Assembly (NCBI GenBank): GCA_902796985.1
Contig: CADBRC010000024.1
Location: 1 to 12,257, forward strand
Direction: 5' to 3'
DNA from: an uncultured Spirochaetaceae bacterium
GTDB taxonomy: Bacteria > Spirochaetota > Spirochaetia > Treponematales > Treponemataceae
DNA: 12,257 nt
Shown here: positions 1 to 6,161 of the stretch, piece after piece
How positions within the stretch are numbered: the stretch's first letter is position 1
Layout: the number at the start of each line of letters is the position of its first letter
The notes under the pieces: generated by a model
The model's database searches: none
What the model saw: only the letters and a program-made list of their open reading frames with translations
Told to the model about the DNA's origin: nothing
Made by a program: the position numbers and the translations under genes

Positions 1-86
1 CAGCGGAGCTTCAAGGCAACCGCCAGCGGAGCTTCAAGGCAACCGCCAGCGAAGCCTCTAGGCAACGGCCAGCGAAGCCCCACGGC
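1..86. repeat. 23-bp tandem repeat, about 3.7 copies, cut by window edge
   Basis: Copies start at 1, 24, 47 and 70. The first two are identical (unit begins CAGCGGAGCTTCAAGGC). The third differs at several positions and the fourth is shortened to 17 bp, so the array decays toward the gene at 165. The unit length is not a multiple of three, so the repeat is unlikely to be selected as protein, although one frame stays open through it. The array may continue to the left of the window. Confidence 0.9.
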
Positions 87-120
87 CAGCGCAAATCGGG
101 CTTCCCCCTTAATTTGCCAC

Positions 121-149
121 TTGTTACTGCCGAAAAAATAAGATATACT
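121..149 (+). promoter_or_regulatory. Promoter of the gene at 165
   Basis: A -35 hexamer TTGTTA (121-126) and a -10 hexamer TATACT (144-149) are separated by exactly 17 bp. The predicted start of transcription is near 156, which leaves a leader of only about 9 nt before the ATG at 165. This promoter argues against a longer protein starting at the in-frame TTG at 114. Confidence 0.6.
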
Positions 150-164
150 ATAGCTGGGGTTATT

Positions 165-2114
165 ATGGCTGAATCAGAAGTTACGTCGAACATCTTTACG
201 TTATTGAAGGGATTTTCCGCAAAGCAGCGCAGTGCGGTCATAGATTTCAGCGAATTCGCCGATTACGTGCGCTCCTATGCCCAACACCACATCAACGAGA
301 ACGCTGGTTTGCAGGCCTATCTGGGAAGCACTGACGAAACTCTGGAAGGAGAACTCAAGAAGCTGTCCAGCTCCCGGCAGGTCGTCATAACGAGCAAGTC
401 CCAGGGGTCCCAGACGATTTTCGTCATATCCTCGTTCATCGAGCAATACGCCGACCGCTACAAGGACATAGACGTAAACATCTCGATTCCGTTCCCCAAC
501 ACGAACGACATCCCCAAAAACGTTCCGACGAACATCGTCACCAAGGTTCAGGGCGGCGAGCAGATAATGAACTTCCTGGACGGCAGGGATGCATCCGACA
601 AGACGCTCTATGCGATGGACTTCGGAAAAGGCATCCCCGACCTGCTCTTCCCGTCCTCCGTTTCCGTGAACATGCTGATAAAGCTTGCCCTCAAGAAGCT
701 TCAGGACTTGCTCCGCAAGGAGGAGTCCCATGACTACTTCCTCAAGAAGCTGACCAACGCAAACCCGGGCAAGGAACTCACGATAAAGAACTTCTTCAAC
801 CACTTCGTCCAGCGTCCGGAAGATGCGATGGACGCGCTGAAGATTAACGGTGACAACTTCTACTCCTGGAGCCAGATGTGTTACTTCATCAGGCAGGACT
901 ACAACAAGCTCAAGGACCTGACGACCGAAGACATCAACATCCTCCAGTCGATTTTCATCATCGAGACGACCGCATCCTACTATAAGGCCAAGACCGCCGA
1001 GAAGACCGCGAAGGAGGCGGCCTTCAAGGAGTTCGACCAGAAGCTCGCCTCGCCGCCCTACTATTTCAACAAGGCCGACATAGAAGGCATGAAGGACTCG
1101 CGCGGCAAGCTGCTGCTGGGAGAATACTCACAGGAAGAGCTGAACGAACACATCAAGGAGCTGCACACCCCGGGACCCGGCAACAGCCTGCCCGCACTGC
1201 TGCTCTTCAAGCTTGACGACGGCTCAGGATTCTTCATCCTCAAGGAGAAGGTCATGGCGGTCGTCCTGCGCCTGTGCAACGATGCCCGTTCGGTCATCCG
1301 CGACGGCCTGAGTAAGGAGTGGTACCTCGCGCTCAAGCGCTTTGAGACCCTGCCCGAGATGAAAGATCAGCTGGCGTTCGAAGGCTGTCTGGAGCGGGAG
1401 CTTGCCGCTGCCGACCCCATCCTGTATGCCATCCTCCACGCCCACTTCCTGCCCGTCATTGCCTTTGAAGACAGCACGCCGGGCCGCATCACGCTCTACA
1501 GGAACGGGGAGCTGGTCTCCTACAGCGAGCTTCTGCTGATAAGCCGTGCGGAGATTTATTCCAACGCAAAGATGAAGCTTCCCTTCTATTATACGATCCC
1601 CGGCTTGTCCTGGCTGATTTCCCTGATAAAGAACGCCAAGAACAAGAAGAAGGACAAGAAGAAGGGCTACGAAACCGTCGCCGAGAAGATTCTCACCGAG
1701 GACAAGGAGAAATCCGAGGCCAAGCTCCAGTCCCTGAACGCGAATGACAAGAGCAGCATGCTTTCACGCGCCAAGGCAATCCGGACCGAGGCGGCAAACG
1801 TGGAGAGCGAGATCGTTCCTGCAACCAGTACCCTGGACAGGGAGCTGGAGGGCTATCTTGCCGAATGGAACGACCGTCTGGACAAGCAGGCCTACGAGAA
1901 CCTCCGCGAGGACATCAACAGCCTTATCCGCGACTACGTCCGCAAGACCGTGCGCACATTCAAGAACGACAACGTGTCGCTTGAGCGCATCCAGAGTCTG
2001 GCAAAGTCGCTGGAGGAGTCGCCGTCCCTGCTCAAGATAAAGAACCATCCGGCCCTGCGCCGCTACATAGAGCTGTATATGGTCAAGCTGCTGAAGAACC
2101 TGCCTTCAGCGTAA
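165..2114 (+). CDS. Conserved hypothetical protein, 649 aa, probably cytoplasmic
   Basis: I do not recognise a characterised family. The ATG at 165 is preferred over the in-frame TTG at 114 because a well-formed promoter lies between them. The product has no signal peptide. It is rich in charged helices, with a mixed alpha/beta N-terminal half. Around residues 473-488 there is a short hydrophobic stretch (PFYYTIPGLSWLISLI) followed directly by a very lysine-rich segment (about 489-503), and then a long charged helical tail that could form a coiled coil. The hydrophobic-then-basic segment might touch the membrane, but one such stretch is not a convincing transmembrane helix. The LysM gene follows after 51 bp on the same strand and may be co-expressed. 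Coding is supported by length, codon use and the lack of any other plausible frame. Function is unknown; I suspect a spirochaete-specific protein. Confidence 0.85.
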   Translation: MAESEVTSNIFTLLKGFSAKQRSAVIDFSEFADYVRSYAQHHINENAGLQAYLGSTDETLEGELKKLSSSRQVVITSKSQGSQTIFVISSFIEQYADRYKDIDVNISIPFPNTNDIPKNVPTNIVTKVQGGEQIMNFLDGRDASDKTLYAMDFGKGIPDLLFPSSVSVNMLIKLALKKLQDLLRKEESHDYFLKKLTNANPGKELTIKNFFNHFVQRPEDAMDALKINGDNFYSWSQMCYFIRQDYNKLKDLTTEDINILQSIFIIETTASYYKAKTAEKTAKEAAFKEFDQKLASPPYYFNKADIEGMKDSRGKLLLGEYSQEELNEHIKELHTPGPGNSLPALLLFKLDDGSGFFILKEKVMAVVLRLCNDARSVIRDGLSKEWYLALKRFETLPEMKDQLAFEGCLERELAAADPILYAILHAHFLPVIAFEDSTPGRITLYRNGELVSYSELLLISRAEIYSNAKMKLPFYYTIPGLSWLISLIKNAKNKKKDKKKGYETVAEKILTEDKEKSEAKLQSLNANDKSSMLSRAKAIRTEAANVESEIVPATSTLDRELEGYLAEWNDRLDKQAYENLREDINSLIRDYVRKTVRTFKNDNVSLERIQSLAKSLEESPSLLKIKNHPALRRYIELYMVKLLKNLPSA

Positions 2115-2133
2115 GCTGTTATTAGACTATATA
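2105..2133 (+). promoter_or_regulatory. Possible weak promoter for the LysM gene
   Basis: A TATATA hexamer at 2128-2133 lies 17 bp downstream of TTCAGC (2105-2110), which overlaps the end of the preceding gene. The -35 match is poor, so read-through from the upstream promoter is equally possible. Confidence 0.25.
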
Positions 2134-2165
2134 AAACCGCCGTTTCCGCCGAAAATAGAAGAAGT

Positions 2166-3071
2166 ATGAAGTCTTTGTTTTCCGGCGGCCTAAAGAAACT
2201 TTCTGTATGTGCCCTCATCGCGCTCGCAGCGGGGATTCCCCTGATTGCTGCGCAGGCGATGTCCACATACACGGTTGAAAAGGGCGATACCCTCTACTCC
2301 ATCAGCCGGAAATACGGGGTCTCGGTCGCGGCCCTGAAACAAGAGAACAACATAAAGAACGACAACATCATCTTCGTGGGGCAGAAGCTGTCCATTCCGG
2401 GAGAAGAGGCAGAAAAAGCCGCGAAGAAAGATGACGGCCAGCAAAGCATCGTCAAGAAAGAGACAGCTGTCTCTCCCGCCGCCCGCCAGTACGACACCTA
2501 TACAGTCCAGAGGGGCGACACCTTCTATAACATCGCCAAAGTCAACGACATCTCCGTCGCCAAGCTCAAGGAGCTGAATTCGATAGACGACGAGAGCAAG
2601 CTCCGCGTGGGGCAGAAGCTCAAGATTCCGGTAAGCTACGTGGACACGGACAATGCCCAGCTGCCGGACCTCCCCTCCTCCGACCCCCGCAAGTACTCGG
2701 AGAAACTGGGGGACTCCAGCCTGACCTGGCCGGTGGAAAAGCCGACCGTCACCTACACACAGGGCAAGGTCAGCGGAGTGCATCTAACCGCAAAGGAGAG
2801 CGAGACCGTCAAGTGCATACGGGCGGGAATCGTCATGTATACGGGAAGCTACCGGGGCTACGGGCAGGTGGTCTTCGTGCAGACCAAGGCGGACTACATC
2901 TACGCCTACACGGGGCTCGCGAGCACCAGCGTCCAGAAAGGCGACTACGTGGTCTTCGGCGACAAGCTGGGCGAAGCGGGAAAGGACAGCATCAAGGGCT
3001 CCTCACAGATTTCCCTGATGGTATTCCTGAACTCCAAGCCCATCGACCCGGCAAAGGCCCCGAGAGGCTAA
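2166..3071 (+). CDS. Exported protein with two LysM domains and a degenerate M23 (LytM) domain
   Basis: This 301-residue protein has a signal peptide (about 1-31, basic start then a hydrophobic core ending IAAQA). Two LysM peptidoglycan-binding domains follow at about 34-78 and 111-155, both with the YTV..GDT opening and the VGQKL.IP close. A C-terminal domain at about 185-297 has the M23/LytM layout: a G.V...G...GYGQVV core, then [17 protein letters not shown] and a final NSKPIDP. The zinc ligands expected in active M23 peptidases are missing: the first His/Asp pair reads V/H in GVHLTAK, and the terminal HxH region reads SLMVF. By analogy with EnvC and NlpD it probably binds peptidoglycan in the periplasm and regulates a wall hydrolase rather than cutting. 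A weak Shine-Dalgarno (AGAAG) precedes the ATG. It is close behind the gene at 165 and convergent with the PilZ gene. Confidence 0.88.
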   Translation: MKSLFSGGLKKLSVCALIALAAGIPLIAAQAMSTYTVEKGDTLYSISRKYGVSVAALKQENNIKNDNIIFVGQKLSIPGEEAEKAAKKDDGQQSIVKKETAVSPAARQYDTYTVQRGDTFYNIAKVNDISVAKLKELNSIDDESKLRVGQKLKIPVSYVDTDNAQLPDLPSSDPRKYSEKLGDSSLTWPVEKPTVTYTQGKVSGVHLTAKESETVKCIRAGIVMYTGSYRGYGQVVFVQTKADYIYAYTGLASTSVQKGDYVVFGDKLGEAGKDSIKGSSQISLMVFLNSKPIDPAKAPRG

Positions 3072-3098
3072 ATCATCAGTAAAGAAAGCCCACGCAAT

Positions 3099-3118
3099 GA
3101 GCCGCCCGCCGGCGGCTC
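3099..3118. terminator. Hairpin between convergent genes
   Basis: GAGCCGCC (3099-3106) and GGCGGCTC (3111-3118) form a perfect 8-bp stem with a CGCC loop, 28 bp after the LysM stop. There is no long T-run on either side (GCGTATTT on the plus strand). It probably serves as a bidirectional terminator between the LysM and PilZ genes. Confidence 0.55.
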
Positions 3119-3139
3119 GCGTATTTAACAAGGCCGTTC

Positions 3140-3161
3140 CAAAAGTCCAGGCCGACTTTTG
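3140..3161 (-). terminator. Second inverted repeat, possible terminator of the PilZ gene
   Basis: CAAAAGTC (3140-3147) pairs with GACTTTTG (3154-3161) around a 6-nt loop, just past the PilZ stop codon. Read on the minus strand it is an A-rich arm, a short G/C core and a T-rich arm, as in a symmetric bidirectional terminator. The stem is A/T-rich and therefore modest. Confidence 0.4.
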
Positions 3162-3169
3162 CACCGGCT

Positions 3170-4084
3170 CTAGTGCTTATCCTTATTGAGGCGGACTTCC
3201 TGGACTGCCTGAGTACAGAGCGCCTCCAGGGTGATTCCCTCCCGCTTGCGCTTGAGGAACTCCGAGAAAGCCTCCTGCTGCAGGTTTTTTGTCGCCTCCG
3301 TGGAAAGCTCATATATTTTGGACTGAACTTTGAACCTGGTGTCATCCTCAAGACCAGCCGTCCCGTCTTTCTGAAGGAAGACGAAAACGAAAAGCTTTCC
3401 GACCTCGGAGTCACGCTCCATAATCTTCTTGCAGTCCGTCCTGAAGCGCAGGCCGTTCGCCTGAATGAGAACGTCCTCATGGGTGTCATAGGGGGGCATT
3501 ATGTCCGCCTCGTTGATGATGCATGAGAAATGGTTCATACTGAAATCCATCATCACGGCGGGAATCCTCCGTCCCGCCTCCCGGATGAAGAAAGTTGCCG
3601 TGCTGGCAGGACCGCACTGCACCCGAATGTGCTTCCGCTGCCCGCGAACGCCACAGCCCTCCAGGTGCTGGAGTATGACAGGAAAATTCTGCGCCCGCCG
3701 CAGGCTAAGCGGGATGAAGCCGCAGTCTATCTTCATTGCAGTATACAGCTTCTCTATGGCAAGCCGCTCGCCGTCCATCGACCTTTTGTTATACATGATG
3801 CCGACGTGCGATTCCGCCTGATGGTTCTTGAGGAACTTGAGGATGAGCTCCGACCACTGGATTCCCTCAAGGGGCATATCTATATAAAAGAAGAAAATCG
3901 ACGACGGGAACAGCTGAGCCGTCAGCTCCAGCTTCTGAAGCATGGCCTTCGTTGAGGTCTCATGAATGCGGTATGTCTCAATTCCGTATATAATCAAGTC
4001 TTCAAGGAACACATCCGGTATTATGCCGGAGTCCGCTCCCACGAAAAAGACCCTGTGTCCCACCAAATCAGTATTGTCAGCCAT
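3170..4084 (-). CDS. PilZ-domain protein with receiver-like N-terminal domain
   Basis: The 304-residue product starts at the ATG at 4084, preceded by AGGGAG about 10 nt upstream. Residues about 9-140 look like an alpha/beta receiver-like fold (RVFFVGADSG opening, then SSIFFFYIDMP and HVGIMYNK strands) without an obvious complete phospho-acceptor set. The PilZ domain follows from about 147: the RxxxR c-di-GMP motif is present as R150-KHI-R154, and the second motif appears as DFSMNH (180-185), where the usual Gly of (D/N)xSxxG is replaced by His. The protein ends in a charged helix (about 255-304). PilZ proteins are cytoplasmic c-di-GMP effectors that affect motility or surface behaviour; binding here is plausible but not certain given the altered second motif. 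The gene is alone on the minus strand, with a riboswitch-like leader and terminator upstream. Confidence 0.75.
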   Translation of the reverse strand: MADNTDLVGHRVFFVGADSGIIPDVFLEDLIIYGIETYRIHETSTKAMLQKLELTAQLFPSSIFFFYIDMPLEGIQWSELILKFLKNHQAESHVGIMYNKRSMDGERLAIEKLYTAMKIDCGFIPLSLRRAQNFPVILQHLEGCGVRGQRKHIRVQCGPASTATFFIREAGRRIPAVMMDFSMNHFSCIINEADIMPPYDTHEDVLIQANGLRFRTDCKKIMERDSEVGKLFVFVFLQKDGTAGLEDDTRFKVQSKIYELSTEATKNLQQEAFSEFLKRKREGITLEALCTQAVQEVRLNKDKH

Positions 4085-4107
4085 AGGCGTTTATCTCCCT
4101 GCTTTCC

Positions 4108-4136
4108 AGTATATCACATTTGCAGAAAAAAATAAA
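4108..4136 (-). promoter_or_regulatory. Extended -10 promoter close to the PilZ gene
   Basis: On the minus strand TGATATACT gives a TATACT -10 (4113-4108) with a TG one base upstream, the extended -10 form. The hexamer 17 bp upstream, TTTATT (4136-4131), is a poor -35 and lies inside the T-tract of the upstream terminator. If active, this promoter would express the PilZ gene independently of the structured leader. Confidence 0.45.
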
Positions 4137-4285
4137 CCTGTTCGGGAAACTGGCTTGGGCAACGCCGGCAGCTTCCCTGCCAGTGCAGTTTCAGAACAGG
4201 TTACTTCGAAATGCAGTCACCCCCGGCGCATTCCGCCGGCAATTCACATACGGATTCCCATCCCCTGTCCTAATGACAGAATTCA
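4124..4285 (-). ncRNA. Candidate cobalamin riboswitch with intrinsic terminator, ahead of the PilZ gene
   Basis: Read on the minus strand, the blocks typical of cobalamin aptamers occur in the usual order: GGGAATCC (4259-4252), GTGAAT (4247-4242), a G/C-rich hairpin CCGGCG/CGCCGG (4239-4223), GACTGCA (4218-4212), CACTG (4185-4181), GGGAAG (4177-4172), and CAAGCCAG (4157-4150), which corresponds to the start of the B12 box. The rest of the B12 box (TTTCCCGAAC) is divergent. The 3' part forms a two-tier stem, CCTGTTC/GAACAGG (4200-4194 with 4143-4137) plus GAAACTG/CAGTTTC, and is followed by TTTATTTTTTT (4136-4126), a good terminator. A TATAAT -10 lies just upstream and the PilZ start is about 40 nt downstream. 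The family call comes from motif order; no covariance search was possible. Confidence 0.65.
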
Positions 4286-4301
4286 CCCGATTTATTATAC
4301 T
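4273..4301 (+). promoter_or_regulatory. Promoter of the pseudokinase-like gene
   Basis: ATGACA (4273-4278) and TATACT (4296-4301) are separated by 17 bp; the -35 differs from consensus at one base. The start codon at 4322 is 20 nt past the -10, with AGGAAG (4311-4316) as ribosome binding site. Confidence 0.65.
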
Positions 4302-4322
4302 ATATATTTAAGGAAGCAAGAA
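4294..4322 (-). promoter_or_regulatory. Promoter for the riboswitch-like leader
   Basis: The minus strand carries a perfect TATAAT (4299-4294). The -35 at 17-bp spacing, TTCTTG (4322-4317), is weak. The predicted start near 4287 falls right before the first aptamer block. It overlaps the -10 of the rightward promoter, so the two cannot easily be occupied together. Confidence 0.45.
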
Positions 4323-6004
4323 TGAAAAAGCAGCTCGTATTCTCCAAAGACGGAAACCTTTACCTGGACACGGGGATGACCCAGGATGCCTTCTCCAAGG
4401 CACGGCTGGCAGACCGCCTGAGTGAAAGAGGCGTAAAGGCAGAAAGGTCTTCCGAGGGAAACAAGGAGGCATGGACATTCAGCAAATGGGCCTTCTCCGG
4501 CAGCAGAATGCCCGACAGGACCGTGCTTCTGGAAGGCTTCCTCTTCAGCGGCCTGCCCCTCTCGGACTTCTTCGGCAAGGACGAGAAGGAAAAAGAGTAC
4601 CTGGCGGGTGCGCGGGTCTGCTCCGCAATGGAGGCTGCCGCTTCGCAGGGCATTGTTCTGCCCCGCGTCGGGGCGGGCGGCATATTCATCTCCGCCGATT
4701 TCGAGAGAATCCTTTTCCTGCCCGAAAGCCTCTTCGATATGGCGGCGAGCCTGCAGTCAAACGAATTTCAGGGCTTCTACATAAACAAGATTCTGGAGGG
4801 GAAGGATGCGAACGCCTTCACCCGCTCCGCCATAGCATACCGGCTCTTGACCGGAGGGCTTCCCTTCCCTGAAGAGGATACGGAGAAGCGGGAGGAGGAC
4901 CTGCACGACAGGAACTACGTCCCGGTTGCCCTCAGGGTCTGGGGGCTGGACGAGGCCCTCGCCCGGCACATAGACAAGGGCCTGCAACAGGGGGCGGCAA
5001 AGAAGGAGAAAGAAAAGCAGCTCCGCAAGGACGCAGACTTCCCCTTCCCCGTCAAGAGTCTCTACCGGGAGCTGGGACTGACCGAAGAAGGTGACATAGC
5101 CCCCGACGGGAACCTCATCGGCGTGATACGCAAGTCAAACATCTCCCACGAGGAATTTGACCGCAGGGCGCAGAGGGAGACAAGGCTCTTCCAGTCCATG
5201 CTGGAAAAGAAACGCTGGATCAGGCGGCACAGAAGCCTTTTGACAATCTGCGCGGTAGGGCTGTTCGCCCTGGCCGTAGTCGCGGGGATCTGTACCGAGA
5301 CCGCCCTGTCCCGGCCGACCAGCCAGGGGCTGACGGAAACACAGACCGTGGAGATGTTCTACAGCTCATTCAACACGATGGACGTACTTTCGGCCACCGC
5401 GAGCTCCAAGGGCAGGAACGCGGGACTGGTCATAGACGCGATGAGCGCGTACTTCGTCAGTGCGAAAACCAAGGAGGGCTACGATTCCGGCAGCAAAACG
5501 ACGAGTCCGGCGGAATGGCTCTCGTTCAACAACGGCGGCTCTTTCTCCATATATGGAATCAGCCAGTTCTTCATCGGAAACAAGAAAGGGGAAATCTTCT
5601 TTACCCCCTCTTCAAGCAGGAACGCCCCCGCCCCCATAAGCGAATCGGGCGGCATGCCCGTCAAAAAAGGAGCGGTCAAAAAGATGGAGGTCTCCTACTA
5701 CTTCATCTACTGCACCGGTTCAGAGTCGGGAGGCGGAGAGAGCGTACACATACTCAAGAAGAACGACACGGTGACCCTGACCTATGGCGGCAAGAAGTGG
5801 ACGGTAACGGACATAGAGCAGAACGAGGGGGTATCGCTCACCATAGCCAAAGGAACCCTCTATGCCGACTACAAGGCTGCATTTGACGCGAACGGACAGG
5901 ACCCCGTAAAGGCAGCGGACGAAATCCGGAGTACATACGAATGGCTGCCCCTCGGCTCCGAAATCCTTGAGGGCATAGAGAAGATCAAATCCGACTACTC
6001 GTAA
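4322..6004 (+). CDS. Membrane protein with pseudokinase-like N-terminus and an extracytoplasmic domain
   Basis: The 560-residue protein starts with a good ribosome binding site. Residues about 65-225 loosely follow the C-lobe of a Ser/Thr protein kinase: GAGGIFISADFERILFLP (117-134) sits where the catalytic and metal-binding loops would be, and AIAYRLLTGGLPF (170-182) matches the family's Y.LLTG..PF segment. No HRD or DFG motif is visible, so catalysis is unlikely. A charged linker leads to one transmembrane helix at about 305-327, preceded by basic residues (KKRWIRRHR) that place the N-terminus in the cytoplasm. The remaining ~230 residues would be extracytoplasmic; TVEMFYSSFNTMD (342-354) opens a small alpha/beta region and a beta-rich part follows (450-512). 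The overall plan resembles a transmembrane receptor-type kinase whose kinase part is dead. The kinase similarity is my reading, not an established assignment. It is transcribed divergently from the riboswitch/PilZ unit. Confidence 0.7.
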   Translation: MKKQLVFSKDGNLYLDTGMTQDAFSKARLADRLSERGVKAERSSEGNKEAWTFSKWAFSGSRMPDRTVLLEGFLFSGLPLSDFFGKDEKEKEYLAGARVCSAMEAAASQGIVLPRVGAGGIFISADFERILFLPESLFDMAASLQSNEFQGFYINKILEGKDANAFTRSAIAYRLLTGGLPFPEEDTEKREEDLHDRNYVPVALRVWGLDEALARHIDKGLQQGAAKKEKEKQLRKDADFPFPVKSLYRELGLTEEGDIAPDGNLIGVIRKSNISHEEFDRRAQRETRLFQSMLEKKRWIRRHRSLLTICAVGLFALAVVAGICTETALSRPTSQGLTETQTVEMFYSSFNTMDVLSATASSKGRNAGLVIDAMSAYFVSAKTKEGYDSGSKTTSPAEWLSFNNGGSFSIYGISQFFIGNKKGEIFFTPSSSRNAPAPISESGGMPVKKGAVKKMEVSYYFIYCTGSESGGGESVHILKKNDTVTLTYGGKKWTVTDIEQNEGVSLTIAKGTLYADYKAAFDANGQDPVKAADEIRSTYEWLPLGSEILEGIEKIKSDYS

Positions 6005-6018
6005 GGCACAGAACCGGA

Positions 6019-6046
6019 GAGGCGGACCGCGCCAAGTACGCGGCTA
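6019..6046 (+). pseudogene. Remnant of an Rpn-family gene 3' end
   Basis: Positions 6019-6044 are identical over 26 bp to 7962-7987, the C-terminal codons of the Rpn gene (EADRAKYAA). Similarity stops on both sides, and no upstream Rpn coding sequence is present: the pseudokinase gene stops 14 bp earlier. It is best read as a scrap of a second Rpn copy left after deletion or replacement, immediately upstream of the ATPase gene. Confidence 0.65.
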
Positions 6047-6104
6047 CAACCGCCCCCGCTCATCAGACCATCGTGTGCAGGAAGCTCCGGCTCTGCCAGA
6101 AAAC

Positions 6105-6142
6105 TTATGTAATTTGGGTAGTCGAGTATACAAATTACATAA
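6105..6142. promoter_or_regulatory. 12-bp perfect inverted repeat overlapping the ATPase promoter, probable operator
   Basis: TTATGTAATTTG (6105-6116) and CAAATTACATAA (6131-6142) are exact reverse complements separated by 14 bp. The right arm covers the -35 position of the ATPase promoter and ends 8 bp before the -10, so a protein bound here would block transcription. A terminator role is unlikely because the arms are A/T-rich and the repeat lies before, not after, the promoter. Confidence 0.65.
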
Positions 6143-6155
6143 AACATGATACAAT
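6127..6155 (+). promoter_or_regulatory. Promoter giving a leaderless ATPase transcript
   Basis: TACAAT (6150-6155), with TG one base upstream (TGATACAAT), forms an extended -10. The -35 at 17-bp spacing is TATACA, inside the inverted repeat. The ATG follows only 6 nt after the -10, so transcription should start at or next to the start codon. Confidence 0.55.
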
Positions 6156-6161
6156 TCCGTC

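Noticed and set aside
1..86. CRISPR array
   Set aside because: The repeats abut without spacers of unique sequence and lack dyad symmetry.
114..164. N-terminal extension of the first protein starting at TTG 114
   Set aside because: The promoter with 17-bp spacing lies within this stretch, and the ATG at 165 is a better start.
201..803. Minus-strand 200-codon frame opposite the first gene
   Set aside because: It is a mirror effect of G+C-rich codon use in the gene at 165; the product is Val/Gly/Leu-rich without domains.
3530..3955. Plus-strand reading frame of 141 codons opposite the PilZ gene
   Set aside because: It lies wholly antisense to a well-supported gene, has no good ribosome binding site and its product has no recognisable features.
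4167..4181. Small SRP RNA based on GGCAGGGAAGCTGCC on the minus strand
   Set aside because: It lacks the asymmetric internal loop and the flanking conserved bases; the hairpin is better explained as part of the cobalamin-like element.
3966..4325. Plus-strand reading frame across the divergent interval
   Set aside because: It runs through promoters and the structured RNA and encodes low-complexity sequence with no family resemblance.
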